Translations under genes and position numbers: made by a program | Shown: positions 34,096 to 43,230 of the stretch, piece by piece | Layout: every line of letters begins with the position of its first letter | How positions within the stretch are numbered: position 1 is the first letter of the stretch | DNA from: CAZYSK01 sp964649415 | GTDB lineage: Bacteria > Chloroflexota > Anaerolineae > B4-G1 | Assembly (NCBI GenBank): GCA_964649415.1 | Contig: CAZYSK010000002.1 | Coordinates: 62,001 to 126,000 of the forward strand | Direction of reading: 5' to 3' | DNA length: 64,000 bases | Notes under the pieces: model-generated | The model's input: the letters and a program-made list of their open reading frames with translations, nothing else | Databases searched by the model: none | What the model was told of the DNA's origin: nothing

Positions 34096-35286
34096 TCAGC
34101 GGAGATCCTCCGCTTCCATACCGCGTCGCCCAAGCCTCAAGACACTCAGGAAGAAGCTTGACAATATGATCTGGCAGCCTAGAGCGAGCGACAGGCTCGC
34201 GGGTACGACAATCCGCAGCGTCCGGGTCGGCTCCAAAGGCCCAAAAGAGCGCACTCCCCAGCGGGCAAAGGCGTAGACAGATCCTAGCATCCCGATCAAC
34301 GCCAGCGTTCCCCCAATGAACAACCCGACCTCCAGGGAAAGAAAGCGAAGCAGCCTGCCCAGCCGCGCGTCCGCGAGAAGGAAGCCCTCGGTGAAGCCAA
34401 ACATCTTGGTGAACAGAGCGAAATTCACCGCCTGAAAGCCAACGAGAATTGAGATCGCCGCGTACAGAAGCGTGTGCACATCGAGAGTTATGTCGCCGAC
34501 GTTGCGTGGGCCGGGCAGAAGCCAAACCATAACCACCAAGCCCAGCACCATAAGCACGATGCCAGGGTATAGGAACAGCCAGCGCGGGCTGTAGACTAAC
34601 AGGAATCGAAGATGTCTCCAACCATCTCGCCAACTGCGCAGGTGAGGCGGACGGCTGCGGCCATCGGGATACAACGTAGTCGGCACTTCAGCGATCCGCA
34701 TCCCGTGCAGCGTAGCCTTCACTACCATCTCGCTGGCGAACTCCATCCCGGTGGTGCGAAGGTCCAGATCGAGAATCGACGCTCTGTTGAAGCCACGAAG
34801 TCCGCAGTGAAAATCGCCACTGGGGCTGCGGAACAGCAACCGCCCAATGCTGGTCAGCACAGGGTTGCCCAAATACCTGTGTAGCGGTGGCATAGCTCCC
34901 GGCTCGATTCCTCCCTGGAACCGGTTGCCCATCACCAAATCATAGCCCGCTCGCAGCTTCTCCACAAACGGGGTCAGGTCGGTGAAATCGTAGCTGTCGT
35001 CGGCGTCCCCCATGATCACGTACTTGCCACGCGCTGCGGCAATGCCGCCCATCAGCGCGTTGCCATACCCCTTCGCCTCGACGGTGACCACGCGGGCCCC
35101 CGCGCGAGCCGCAATAGCTTGCGATCCATCCGTGCTGCCGTTGTCAGCGACCACCACCTCGCCGTCAATACCGTGCTCAAGCAAGAACCCCTGCGCCTTC
35201 TTGATACAAGTCCCAACCGTCTCAGCCTCGTTTAGGCAAGGCATCACAATTGAGAACTCGCAGACTTCACCGCTAGTCACTCGCAT
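34096..35286 (-). CDS. GT2 polyprenyl-phosphate glycosyltransferase with membrane domain
   Basis: 396 residues from ATG 35286 (GGAG 7 bases upstream). An N-terminal DPM-like GT2 domain (V-M-P-C-L-N-E-A-E-T, D-N-G-S-T-D-G-S, G-D-A-D-D-S-Y-D-F) is followed by four or so membrane helices from about residue 250. It is predicted to make a polyprenyl-phosphate sugar donor that GT-C enzymes such as 35351-36904 can use outside. It lies 64 bp downstream of that gene on the same strand, a typical donor-synthase/transferase pairing. Confidence 0.85.
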   Translation of the reverse strand: MRVTSGEVCEFSIVMPCLNEAETVGTCIKKAQGFLLEHGIDGEVVVADNGSTDGSQAIAARAGARVVTVEAKGYGNALMGGIAAARGKYVIMGDADDSYDFTDLTPFVEKLRAGYDLVMGNRFQGGIEPGAMPPLHRYLGNPVLTSIGRLLFRSPSGDFHCGLRGFNRASILDLDLRTTGMEFASEMVVKATLHGMRIAEVPTTLYPDGRSRPPHLRSWRDGWRHLRFLLVYSPRWLFLYPGIVLMVLGLVVMVWLLPGPRNVGDITLDVHTLLYAAISILVGFQAVNFALFTKMFGFTEGFLLADARLGRLLRFLSLEVGLFIGGTLALIGMLGSVYAFARWGVRSFGPLEPTRTLRIVVPASLSLALGCQIILSSFFLSVLRLGRRGMEAEDLR

Positions 35287-35350
35287 TCTCACACTCCTGC
35301 ACACGCTGCGGTGGGACGCACGCCCCCCAGACTCAAACACGCCCACCGCG

Positions 35351-36904
35351 TCATTTCGGGAGCAGCACCTCATACACCGGGATGGGTTCTTCCTTCCACA
35401 AGCGAAGGTGAAAATGCTGTCGCAGGATCTCCAGGCTATCGGCAAAGGAGGGCTGGCGGTCGACCACGTAATAGACTGGCCGGCTATCCTGGAGCAGGGC
35501 TGTGACGACGCGCGTTAGCTCATCCGTGAACTCCGCCCGGTCCAGGAAGTTCATACGACGGTAGAACAGCGTCGTTCGCCCTCCGAAGTAGTTGATCGGA
35601 TCATTCCACAAATAAGCGAGGAAGACCGCATCGGGCTGGCTTCCATCCGTCAGGGACTGCATTTCGCCCAAGAACGACAACCCGGCCCGATTACGCTGCT
35701 GGAGGTGATGCCACGAAGTAGGAATTGAGGACAACGACGTCACAGCGAGCGCAAGCAGCGCGATCCCCAAGGCCCACTTCTTCCAGGATACCGCCAAGTC
35801 CCGTATGGAAAGACATCCCCACGCGGCAAACAGACCAACCGGCGCGAAGAGCGGCAACAAATAGCGGGTGTCCTCGTTCACCGGCGCCCAGGCGAAGGTG
35901 CTGCTCATGCCGAGATAGATCAAGAATAGCGTACCAAGCAGAACGCCCGCCCGCCGTGGCGCTCTCGCCAGCCCGAGAACCGCAAGAACCAGCAGCCACG
36001 AGAAATTCTCCCACAGCGTCTTGGCAGCCCCGATCAAGGAGTATCCGTCGGCAGGGCTGGGTCCCAAAGCGTAGGAGAGACTGAAGATGGGAAAGCTGTA
36101 GCCAGAGCGGGACGTCGAGTAATGAGTCTCAAGCGGATTGCCATATATCGCATAGTTGTACAGCCCCACGCCTGCCAGCCCAAGGATCACTGCGGCCACC
36201 AAGACCCAATTGATCGTGGAGTGAAGGATCCTCAAGCGCTGCACGTAGAGACCGTACGCGAATAGGGGCAGCAGTATCAAGACGTTGCTGTACTTGATGA
36301 AGGTAGCGATAACGACCAACGTCCCGGACAATCCACCAAGCACCACCCGGCGCGCACGGCTCTTCTTGCGCCAGGCGGCCACATACGCCGCCAGCGCACC
36401 CAGCATGAAACAGGTCCCAGGAAGATCCGCCCAGATGGACGTACCCCACTCCAAGAAAACGGGCGTGAAAGCCACGACGGCTGCGCCCAGCACGCCCGCT
36501 GGGCGGTCCAGTAGCAGACTCCCCAACAGGTAGGTGAAGAGCACACTCATCGTGCTCAGCACAGGCAGTACCAGGAAACTCGGAAGACCCGCCCACTGTG
36601 GAATCGCCAGAAGCAGCGGTAGACCAGGAGGGTAGTTCAAGTACAGACGTGACGGCCGTCGGGGACTCTGTCCCGCGAAGGCCGCCAGCGTGAAATACGG
36701 TCCCAGCTCCTCGTTAAGCGGATGCTCGATGGCAGGTCCGATGCCCCGTACGATGTTCCTTCCCGCCACCTGATAGCCCAAGGCATCCCACGCAGACGGC
36801 TGGCGCTCGATCAAGACCGCGCACAAGAACAGGCACAGGAGCAGCAGGCCAACGAGCAACCACAAGTGAAGGCAACGGAACCGAACATTTCGCGCAGGCT
36901 GCAC
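35351..36904 (-). CDS. GT39-like membrane glycosyltransferase
   Basis: 517 residues from a GTG. One N-terminal helix, then W-D-A-L-G-Y-Q-V as the acidic loop, L-Y-L-N-Y-P-P-G-L-P, and E-W-G-T-S-I-W-A-D-L-P between helices: the pattern of PMT_2/ArnT enzymes that use polyprenyl-phosphate donors. About eleven helices, then a short outer domain of about 100 residues. Paired with the DPM-like gene downstream. The sugar and acceptor are unknown. Confidence 0.8.
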   Translation of the reverse strand: MQPARNVRFRCLHLWLLVGLLLLCLFLCAVLIERQPSAWDALGYQVAGRNIVRGIGPAIEHPLNEELGPYFTLAAFAGQSPRRPSRLYLNYPPGLPLLLAIPQWAGLPSFLVLPVLSTMSVLFTYLLGSLLLDRPAGVLGAAVVAFTPVFLEWGTSIWADLPGTCFMLGALAAYVAAWRKKSRARRVVLGGLSGTLVVIATFIKYSNVLILLPLFAYGLYVQRLRILHSTINWVLVAAVILGLAGVGLYNYAIYGNPLETHYSTSRSGYSFPIFSLSYALGPSPADGYSLIGAAKTLWENFSWLLVLAVLGLARAPRRAGVLLGTLFLIYLGMSSTFAWAPVNEDTRYLLPLFAPVGLFAAWGCLSIRDLAVSWKKWALGIALLALAVTSLSSIPTSWHHLQQRNRAGLSFLGEMQSLTDGSQPDAVFLAYLWNDPINYFGGRTTLFYRRMNFLDRAEFTDELTRVVTALLQDSRPVYYVVDRQPSFADSLEILRQHFHLRLWKEEPIPVYEVLLPK

Positions 36905-36999
36905 GAACCGGATGTCTACGCTACCCAGAAGGCCCCCTCACGACTACGGCTAAGAACACGCACTCTGTGGATCGCTCGTGCAGGGTGCGCCACCAACGA

Positions 37000-38643
37000 T
37001 CAGCGCATCACAAGTGGCAAGAGCGACTGGCTTGTAGCCACCAGCAAAGCCCCCTCCGCGGTGTTGTTCGCCGGATTTACGTCTGCATCGTCCGTCTGCA
37101 CCTGAACCGAGAAAGCATGTCGTCCCACGTCCAGGCTCTCCCAGGTGACCGTGACCACGGTGTAATCCGCACACCCCCCGAGACTTTGGGTAATCGCCTG
37201 TGGCGCACCGATGGGGCTGAAATCACCCGCGTCGTAGAACGTGACGGTGATCGGCCCCGTTGTGGCGACGTTACCCGCGTTGGATACCAACGCCTCCAGG
37301 GTGCCCGTAACCGGGTGCCCCCCGTACACCATGACGCCTGGATCTCCCGATGCCCGCGCCGCCACCAGGTCGACCGTTGGAGTGAGCGCGTTGGTGTAGT
37401 CGCGGAAATACTCCCCGACGGTGCGCAGTGTATGAGTATCGGGATCAAAGAGCGTCCCACCCCACAACCACGGATCGCCATCCACGCTGAACCAGGCCCA
37501 GCGCTGGACCAGGCGGTTGTCATCGGCAGGATAGCCGATTGAAGCATCGGTATAGGTGCGGAAGAAATCGAACGTCCCCTGTATGAAGGCACCCACCCGC
37601 TCCGCCGAAAACTGCCGACCGTGCTCGTCGTAGTAATCCTCGGGAAAAAGCACGCCGTATTCCGTCACAATGAGCGGTTTGTCACGCTCGCCCTTGTCCG
37701 CCATCCACTGCCGAAACGCTATCATCCGCTGCTGGAAGATCGTCAGATCGTCGATTTGGCTGTACTCGTAGAGTATTCCCTCCATCACAGCGTCGAACAC
37801 GTCGCCCCGCGGAATGCCCGCCCCCCATACCTCGTAACCGGGCTCCAGTGCCTGAGGATGGCTGGGGGAGATTTCCCGCAAGATGAAGGAATGGACGTTC
37901 CACACATCCACCGGCATGGTCGTCCCGTACTCCTGCCAGTAAGCATCCCACACCAAATCCAGGTACTGGAAGCGCAGGGGAGTAGGCTGCACAACACCCC
38001 CGATGGCGATCTGCGCCGTCGGATCGCGCCCCTTGATCACGCCATGCAGGTGATGGTAGGCACGTGCGTAGATCTCGGGCTCCAGATCGTTCTGGTATAC
38101 GCGGCGATCCTGCTCGTTGCCGATCAGCCAGATAGCCCCCCCGTTCGCATCGGCGACGGTGTACAGCGTGCTGGTAGTGGGGTGAAAGGCATAGCCCTGG
38201 CCCACCTGCTCCAGGTGTACCAACTGGACGTACTCCGCCCCCCCAGGCTGGGCAGGGGACACCGCAGTGCTCCAGTCCAGGTACCAACCCACGTTCAGGT
38301 TCGCCACGTCGTACGCCGTCACATCCCCACCGACCGTCACGCCATAGCGGCATAAGGGGTAGTGATCCTCCTGAGCAGAAGCAACGGAAACCGGAGGAGT
38401 GCGAACCGCGGAGGGCGGCTCCCCATCGTTTTCCTCGGCCACGGTACGAGGCCGGTCCATTTGGGTACTCGACGAGGCTTCCGCCTGTCCCGGAAGCACG
38501 GTGACGACGATCAGAGTCAACGCCAGTCCGCCGACCAGGGCGACCAGCAGAAGCCATAGGCGTCGTTTGTAGGGGCCGGCAGGATGCCGGCGGTCCACAG
38601 TGCCATAGGGGCCGGCAGGATGCCGGCAGTCTATCGTTGGCAT
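37000..38643 (-). CDS. Secreted glycoside-hydrolase-like protein with CARDB domain
   Basis: About 547 residues from ATG 38643 (GGAGG 8 bases upstream). The first 28 residues contain two repeat-B peptides (R-H-P-A-G-P-Y) before the hydrophobic signal segment. A TIM-barrel-like domain follows, with W-L-I-G-N-E-Q-D (candidate acid/base) and L-I-V-T-E-Y-G-V-L (candidate nucleophile), resembling clan GH-A enzymes. Then comes a CARDB beta domain (residues about 410-530) and the tail S-L-L-P-L-V-M-R. It may trim or remodel the surface glycan. Substrate unknown; activity inferred. Confidence 0.65.
   Translation of the reverse strand: MPTIDCRHPAGPYGTVDRRHPAGPYKRRLWLLLVALVGGLALTLIVVTVLPGQAEASSSTQMDRPRTVAEENDGEPPSAVRTPPVSVASAQEDHYPLCRYGVTVGGDVTAYDVANLNVGWYLDWSTAVSPAQPGGAEYVQLVHLEQVGQGYAFHPTTSTLYTVADANGGAIWLIGNEQDRRVYQNDLEPEIYARAYHHLHGVIKGRDPTAQIAIGGVVQPTPLRFQYLDLVWDAYWQEYGTTMPVDVWNVHSFILREISPSHPQALEPGYEVWGAGIPRGDVFDAVMEGILYEYSQIDDLTIFQQRMIAFRQWMADKGERDKPLIVTEYGVLFPEDYYDEHGRQFSAERVGAFIQGTFDFFRTYTDASIGYPADDNRLVQRWAWFSVDGDPWLWGGTLFDPDTHTLRTVGEYFRDYTNALTPTVDLVAARASGDPGVMVYGGHPVTGTLEALVSNAGNVATTGPITVTFYDAGDFSPIGAPQAITQSLGGCADYTVVTVTWESLDVGRHAFSVQVQTDDADVNPANNTAEGALLVATSQSLLPLVMR
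38572..38640. repeat. Repeat B, two copies coding a signal-peptide n-region
   Basis: GGGGCCGGCAGGATGCCGGC at 38572 and 38608, 36-bp period (12 codons). On the minus strand they read D-R-R-H-P-A-G-P-Y and D-C-R-H-P-A-G-P-Y, between the start codon and the hydrophobic core of a signal peptide. Confidence 0.9.
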
Positions 38644-38659
38644 GTTCCTATCCTCCCGA

Positions 38660-40105
38660 TTACGGCAGCACGCGCACGAATGCAGGGCTAGGGCCAACGT
38701 TGACAGTCACCAGACCGTCTGCTGTGCCATCATCTCCGTCGTTAACGCTGCTCTGCGACCCGTACTTGGCCACGACCAGGGCTGCCGAACCCTCGAAGGT
38801 CACCGAACGAGTCGCTTCGTCCTTCATCCACACCACGTAGACATCCTGGCCATGATCGACAAACGCGTAGCCCTCCGCCTGGGTGTAGCCCAGTTCGCCA
38901 GCCGACATCGCGCCGACGAACAGAGCGCCTCCCAACTGCTCGGCCGTCGTTCGGAAAGCATAGAAGGAAGACTTACGCTGCCAGGATGGGTCAAGCAGTC
39001 CATATAGATAGGGGTACCCGTCGGTGATGTCGCGCAGCGCGAACCACGTCGTGTAGTCCAGGTCCGCCGCCATCGTCCAGACGAAGGACTTGACCACGTA
39101 CCGGCTCTGGGTTTCGTCGCTGCCCCCCCGGCTGATATCGCTGTGTTCCCCGATTTCCGTACAGACGATGGGCATACTCAGCCCATACCCCGAGAGCATA
39201 GACCGGAAGTAGGCCGTCTTTCCGATCAACTCACGCCCGTAAGGCTCCCACACGTCCGCAAAACCCGGGTAATAGTGGAAATTGAACACATCGATGTAGT
39301 CCCCGCCACCGGCCGTGAGGAAGTCGTCCAGGAACTGGCGCACGTACGGATTGCCCGGATCGTCCTCGCGAAAGCGCTCGTAGGCCAATCCACCAATGAG
39401 GAGCTTGGCCGCCGGATTCGCAGCCTTCACAACGGGGTAGACCTGGCGAAAGAGATCGGCGTATTCCACGCCGTAGTCGCCCCAGAAGCCATATCCGGCC
39501 TCGGCCAGGAAGATGGAAGCCCCATCGGGTTCATTGTACAGTTCCCAGTGCTGGATCACCGGGGAACCCGCGGCATCCATGTATCCATCCCCATCATAGC
39601 GCTCCGCCGCTGCCTGCATGAGCTCCACGAAATCCGCCACGTGCTCTGGATATAGTGGGCCTCCCGCATACTCGGCCGCCCACGAGGGGTTGCCGTGGAC
39701 CGTGGCGACGACCGACACACCTGCCGAGGTAGCGCTGGACACCTCACTGTCCCAGCGGCTCCAGTCGAAATACTCAGGCGTGGTATCCACGGGCTCGACG
39801 CTGCTCCACGCAAACGCAAGCCGCACCCACTGAGCCCCCATAGCCTGGATCTCGTCCAGGCCGTTTTCGCTGTTCACCGGCCAATAGGTGATCACGCCGA
39901 AGACGGGAGGCGGAGAATCGTTGGAGACCAGTGGGAGGAACACCCGCGGCTGCACCAGAGTTGCACGTCGGGATGGCGCTGACACCTGTAGGGGCGGTTC
40001 GCGAACCGCCCCTACGCCGGGCACACCAGACGTCATCACAATCAGCCCCGCCAGCACAGCCGACAGGGCAATCTGCATCACAGTCTTACGTAGCTTCATA
40101 GACAT
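38660..40105 (-). CDS. Secreted GH39/GH5-like glycosidase
   Basis: 481 residues. Signal peptide at 1-33; residues about 33-43 (V-R-E-P-P-L-Q-V) come from a 28-bp palindrome; then V-F-L-P-L-V-S-N and a TIM barrel. W-E-L-Y-N-E-P-D-G holds the likely acid/base Glu and I-V-C-T-E-I-G-E the likely nucleophile, matching clan GH-A (GH39-type xylosidase or related). A small C-terminal beta domain ends F-V-R-V-L-P. Probably acts outside on glycans; substrate unknown. It lies 16 bp upstream of the other glycosidase-like gene. Confidence 0.75.
   Translation of the reverse strand: MSMKLRKTVMQIALSAVLAGLIVMTSGVPGVGAVREPPLQVSAPSRRATLVQPRVFLPLVSNDSPPPVFGVITYWPVNSENGLDEIQAMGAQWVRLAFAWSSVEPVDTTPEYFDWSRWDSEVSSATSAGVSVVATVHGNPSWAAEYAGGPLYPEHVADFVELMQAAAERYDGDGYMDAAGSPVIQHWELYNEPDGASIFLAEAGYGFWGDYGVEYADLFRQVYPVVKAANPAAKLLIGGLAYERFREDDPGNPYVRQFLDDFLTAGGGDYIDVFNFHYYPGFADVWEPYGRELIGKTAYFRSMLSGYGLSMPIVCTEIGEHSDISRGGSDETQSRYVVKSFVWTMAADLDYTTWFALRDITDGYPYLYGLLDPSWQRKSSFYAFRTTAEQLGGALFVGAMSAGELGYTQAEGYAFVDHGQDVYVVWMKDEATRSVTFEGSAALVVAKYGSQSSVNDGDDGTADGLVTVNVGPSPAFVRVLP
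39988..40015. repeat. 28-bp perfect palindrome after a signal peptide
   Basis: GTAGGGGCGGTTCG followed by its exact reverse complement. Read on the minus strand as V-G-A-V-R-E-P-P-L, just after the signal peptide of the glycosidase. Palindromes of this kind are known as dispersed elements in several bacterial genomes. Confidence 0.85.
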
Positions 40106-40111
40106 CCTTGA

Positions 40112-41326
40112 TTATCGCAGCACGACCGGAAGACTGACCCTATACCAGGTGTCGGCCACGAACCACACCACGTCGTTCGCGTCGACGTCCAGCCCCTGGA
40201 CGTGGGCGTGCTGCAGCGGCACGGGGAACTCGGTGAACGTGCGGGTCGAGTTAGCCAGCCGGCCGATCTTCCCGCCCAACTGCTCGCCGAACCAGACATC
40301 CCCGTTCGAGTCCAGGTCCAGGTTGTAGGGGCGGCTGTTGGTGGTCGGGACGGTGTAGCGCAGCCCCCACTCAAGTGTGCTGACGATAAACAGGGAAACG
40401 TGATTCCCGCGCAACTCCGTGAACCACAGGCTAGACCCCCCCGAACCTGAGGCAAGCATGGACGGATAGCCTATCGAATCGAGAGCACCTGTAGGATACA
40501 CATCGGGAACGGACGGCTTGAGCCGAACTATGCGCTCTGCGTTGCCTAGTATGGCCCAGATCTTGTCGTTTTCCTGGGCCAGCACGCCAGCAAGTCCCTT
40601 GTCTGCATACTCAACGTAAAACTCGCGCACGTGAAAATCGGTCGTTGAAGTGACGACCAGTTGGCCGATGTGATCGGTGGCGCGCTCGGTGAACCAGATC
40701 GAGCCGTCGGGCGCGATATCCAGGTCCACAGGAGCGACGTCTGTCGTAGAAATCGGAAACTCGTGCGTGATCCCGGTGGACGCATCTACGTATCCAATCC
40801 GGCTCCGCCCGTTCTCTGTAAACCAGGCATCGCCCGAGCTGTCAACGACGACATTCAGCGGCCGGCTGCCCGCCGGCAGACCGTACTCCTGGAAGATGTA
40901 ATCTGCGGTACTGGTGTAGACCAGGCGGCCAATCTGGTCCGCGCCGGACTCGGCAAACCAGACCTCTGTGGTAGAGGGCCCATTGTAGACAGCGAGACCG
41001 TCAGGCGCGGCGCCCACCGTGGGAACCGTGAAAGCGTTGAACGTCTGCAACGTGGGGGTGAACCGGAAAACGTAAGAAACCCGATAGTCGCTGTCGGCAG
41101 CCAGCGCAGCCCCCCCCAGAGGCCCTTCGACGACCGAGGCCTCTGCCCTGGTCCATAGCAGGACAGCGCCCACCAGCACAAATCCAACCGTTACACTGAA
41201 GAGCACACAGATCCTTTTCGTCAGACGGGTAGCGAAGCGACTCCTTTGCGTCAGAAGAGTAGCGAAGCGACTCATTCTGCACACACGCTGCCCCCACCCG
41301 GGCCTAGAACGATGCTCAGTAACCAT
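40112..41326 (-). CDS. Secreted Vgb/SMP-30-like beta-propeller protein
   Basis: 404 residues from ATG 41326 (AAGGAGG 7 bases upstream). An N-terminal tail with two repeat-E decapeptides (S-R-F-A-T-L-L-T-Q-R, S-R-F-A-T-R-L-T-K-R) precedes the hydrophobic signal segment. Six or seven blades follow with the streptogramin-lyase pattern D-x-x-G-x-x-W-F-T-E-x-x-x-x-x-I-G-R/Y. The tail ends V-S-L-P-V-V-L-R. Vgb enzymes cleave streptogramins, but most such propellers are binding or scaffold proteins; here a surface role next to glycosidases is more likely. Confidence 0.75.
   Translation of the reverse strand: MVTEHRSRPGWGQRVCRMSRFATLLTQRSRFATRLTKRICVLFSVTVGFVLVGAVLLWTRAEASVVEGPLGGAALAADSDYRVSYVFRFTPTLQTFNAFTVPTVGAAPDGLAVYNGPSTTEVWFAESGADQIGRLVYTSTADYIFQEYGLPAGSRPLNVVVDSSGDAWFTENGRSRIGYVDASTGITHEFPISTTDVAPVDLDIAPDGSIWFTERATDHIGQLVVTSTTDFHVREFYVEYADKGLAGVLAQENDKIWAILGNAERIVRLKPSVPDVYPTGALDSIGYPSMLASGSGGSSLWFTELRGNHVSLFIVSTLEWGLRYTVPTTNSRPYNLDLDSNGDVWFGEQLGGKIGRLANSTRTFTEFPVPLQHAHVQGLDVDANDVVWFVADTWYRVSLPVVLR
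41219..41278. repeat. Repeat E, two 30-bp units in a signal-peptide n-region
   Basis: Two units containing GTAGCGAAGCGACTC, 30-bp period (10 codons), coding positively charged decapeptides before the signal segment. A third copy is at 50996-51030. Confidence 0.85.
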
Positions 41327-41450
41327 GTGACAACCTCCTTACCTTGACGCAGCTTCTTAAAGCAACGATCCTGCCCCGAAGCCAGAGCAGGAACAGGCAA
41401 AGCGATCCAAATTCATCCCGCTAGACTAGACAGGCCAGGCAGCTACCCCA

Positions 41451-42083
41451 TCATCGCCTTCGAACCATCATGAGGATGAGAAAGCCGACTAATGCCATCG
41501 CCGCACCCAGGTAGGCGTGGGCACTCGCCCCCCCGGCATCCGGCAGGAGCGCCTTCGGTGGTCTCGCAGCAACGACTGTCTCGCCCGAAGCAGCCGATGT
41601 GGAAGCCGGCGACTTCCCTGCCGTAGCCTGCTGGAGCCCGGCTAAGGCCTCTTGTCCATCCGGCTTGATCTCCAGCGCGCGATTGAACTGCGCCACCGCT
41701 CCATCGGTGTCCCCGCCCTCCAGGAGCTGGCGGCCCTTGGCGACGTGGGCGGCGTAGAGTTTGTCAACCAAATCACCGTAGTTAGGGTCCATCGTTAGCA
41801 TCTGGTTGATGATGTCTATCACCCGCTGCCAATCGGCCGACGCCCAGGCCGCGTTCAGAGACTCCTCCAATTGCGCCAGGCTCGGACCAGCAGGCGCTGG
41901 CTCCGAGTCATCCGAGGAAGTCTCGGGCGGGGGCGGGGGTTCCGTGGGTGGAGGCACCGGGGTACGCGTCGGCACTGTCTGTCGCTCCAGGCTCTGCCCC
42001 GGCGCTGCCCACAGGTCCGGTCCGGTGGACAGTGCCAGCACCAGCACCACCAATGCCACGACCAATAACGTGCTTTTCTTCAT
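41451..42083 (-). CDS. Exported TPR protein with LPxAG-type anchor
   Basis: 210 residues from ATG 42083 (GGAGG 5 bases upstream). Signal peptide (M-K-K-S-T-L-L-V-V...), a Pro/Thr-rich linker, two or three TPR-like helices (residues about 75-150, including A-V-A-Q-F-N-R-A-L-E-I-K-P), and a C-terminal L-P-D-A-G-G, hydrophobic stretch and R-R-R. That end matches a sortase sorting signal with T replaced by A, or a class E-type variant. It may scaffold surface-glycan or envelope proteins. No sortase is in the window. Confidence 0.7.
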   Translation of the reverse strand: MKKSTLLVVALVVLVLALSTGPDLWAAPGQSLERQTVPTRTPVPPPTEPPPPPETSSDDSEPAPAGPSLAQLEESLNAAWASADWQRVIDIINQMLTMDPNYGDLVDKLYAAHVAKGRQLLEGGDTDGAVAQFNRALEIKPDGQEALAGLQQATAGKSPASTSAASGETVVAARPPKALLPDAGGASAHAYLGAAMALVGFLILMMVRRR

Positions 42084-42204
42084 CAATTCCTCCAACACAA
42101 GCCTCCACAAACGAGCACCGACCCGCCGGGCAAGCCCAACGGCGGCTAGATTGTACCACATCTCACAGAAGAGTCCAGCAGGCGGCCTGGGCCGCTGTGC
42201 ACGC

Positions 42205-43230
42205 TCATTGCCCAAACAAGCCCGGGTCCTCGTCTATCCATTTCCACAGGCGTTCTATGCCATCCCGCACAGACACCGCGGGACGCCATCCCAGTTCCCG
42301 CTCCGCCTTGCGGATGTCGCTGACGTAGACGAGCTGATCTCCGGGTCGCCAGTCGGAGTACGTAGCCGGGATAGGGTGTCCAGCCATGCTTTCCAACAGG
42401 GGACGGAACTCAGACCAGATAGACATCGTGTTCTCCGGCCCACCACCGATGTTGTAGATACAGCCGGCTGCTACGTCGATCTGCGCTGCAGCCGCCTCAT
42501 AGGCAGCGATCAAGTCCTCGATCCACAGCACGTCGCGTACCTGCTTGCCATCCCCGTAGATCGTGATTGGCCAGCCCAGTCTTGCAGCGATGCAGAGATA
42601 GGCCACCCATCCCTGGTCCTCAACGCCGAATTGTCGTTCGCCGTAGATACATGACTGGCGGAACACGACGGTGCGCAGGCCGTAGATCCGGGCGTAGTCC
42701 CGAGTGTATTGATCACCGCAGCCCTTGGAACAGCCGTAGGGAGAGTGAAAATCGAGAGGCTGTTCTTCCGACACACCGAGCGGCAAGTCGCGATAGCGGT
42801 AACTCGTCTCGCCTTCAGCGATGGCCACCTCCTCCATGCCGCCGTATACCTTGTTGGTAGAGGCATAGAAGACGGCGGCCTGGGGGGCCACGGATCGCAC
42901 GGCTTCCAGCACGTTGAGCGTGCCCAGCGCGTTGACCTCGAAGTCCTCGCGCGGGTCCACGACGGAGGTCGTGACCGCAACCTGACCTGCCATGTGATAC
43001 ACCCGTTCGGTGTCGGACGGCATGGCAACCCGGAGCGCGTCAAAATCCCGAATGTCGGCCTTCACAAAGGACAAGCGATCCCCATATCGATCCCGCAGCC
43101 AGGCCAGATTGTCCTCCGTGCCTTTCCGGGACAGGTTATCGAAAACGATCACGTGGTCTCCCTGACTCAAGTGGTGATTGGCCAGGTTACAGCCGATGAA
43201 ACCGGCACCGCCGGTAACGAAGCATCTCAT
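42205..43230 (-). CDS. NAD-dependent sugar epimerase, CDP-paratose 2-epimerase-like
   Basis: About 341 residues from ATG 43230 (GGAGGAAG 4-5 bases upstream). Rossmann G-G-A-G-F-I-G at 7-13, S-T-N-K-V-Y-G, catalytic Y-G-C-S-K, and R-Q-S-C-I-Y-G-E-R-Q-F-G. The T-N-K-V-Y-G motif is typical of CDP-paratose 2-epimerases (TyvE), which make CDP-tyvelose, and separates them from GalE and RmlB. It would supply an unusual nucleotide sugar for the glycan. Related UDP-sugar epimerases cannot be excluded. Confidence 0.8.
   Translation of the reverse strand: MRCFVTGGAGFIGCNLANHHLSQGDHVIVFDNLSRKGTEDNLAWLRDRYGDRLSFVKADIRDFDALRVAMPSDTERVYHMAGQVAVTTSVVDPREDFEVNALGTLNVLEAVRSVAPQAAVFYASTNKVYGGMEEVAIAEGETSYRYRDLPLGVSEEQPLDFHSPYGCSKGCGDQYTRDYARIYGLRTVVFRQSCIYGERQFGVEDQGWVAYLCIAARLGWPITIYGDGKQVRDVLWIEDLIAAYEAAAAQIDVAAGCIYNIGGGPENTMSIWSEFRPLLESMAGHPIPATYSDWRPGDQLVYVSDIRKAERELGWRPAVSVRDGIERLWKWIDEDPGLFGQ

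Noticed and set aside
40112..41326. Streptogramin-resistance lyase
   Set aside because: The blade pattern matches Vgb, but the protein has a signal segment and a surface tail and sits among glycan genes; a cytoplasmic resistance enzyme is unlikely.
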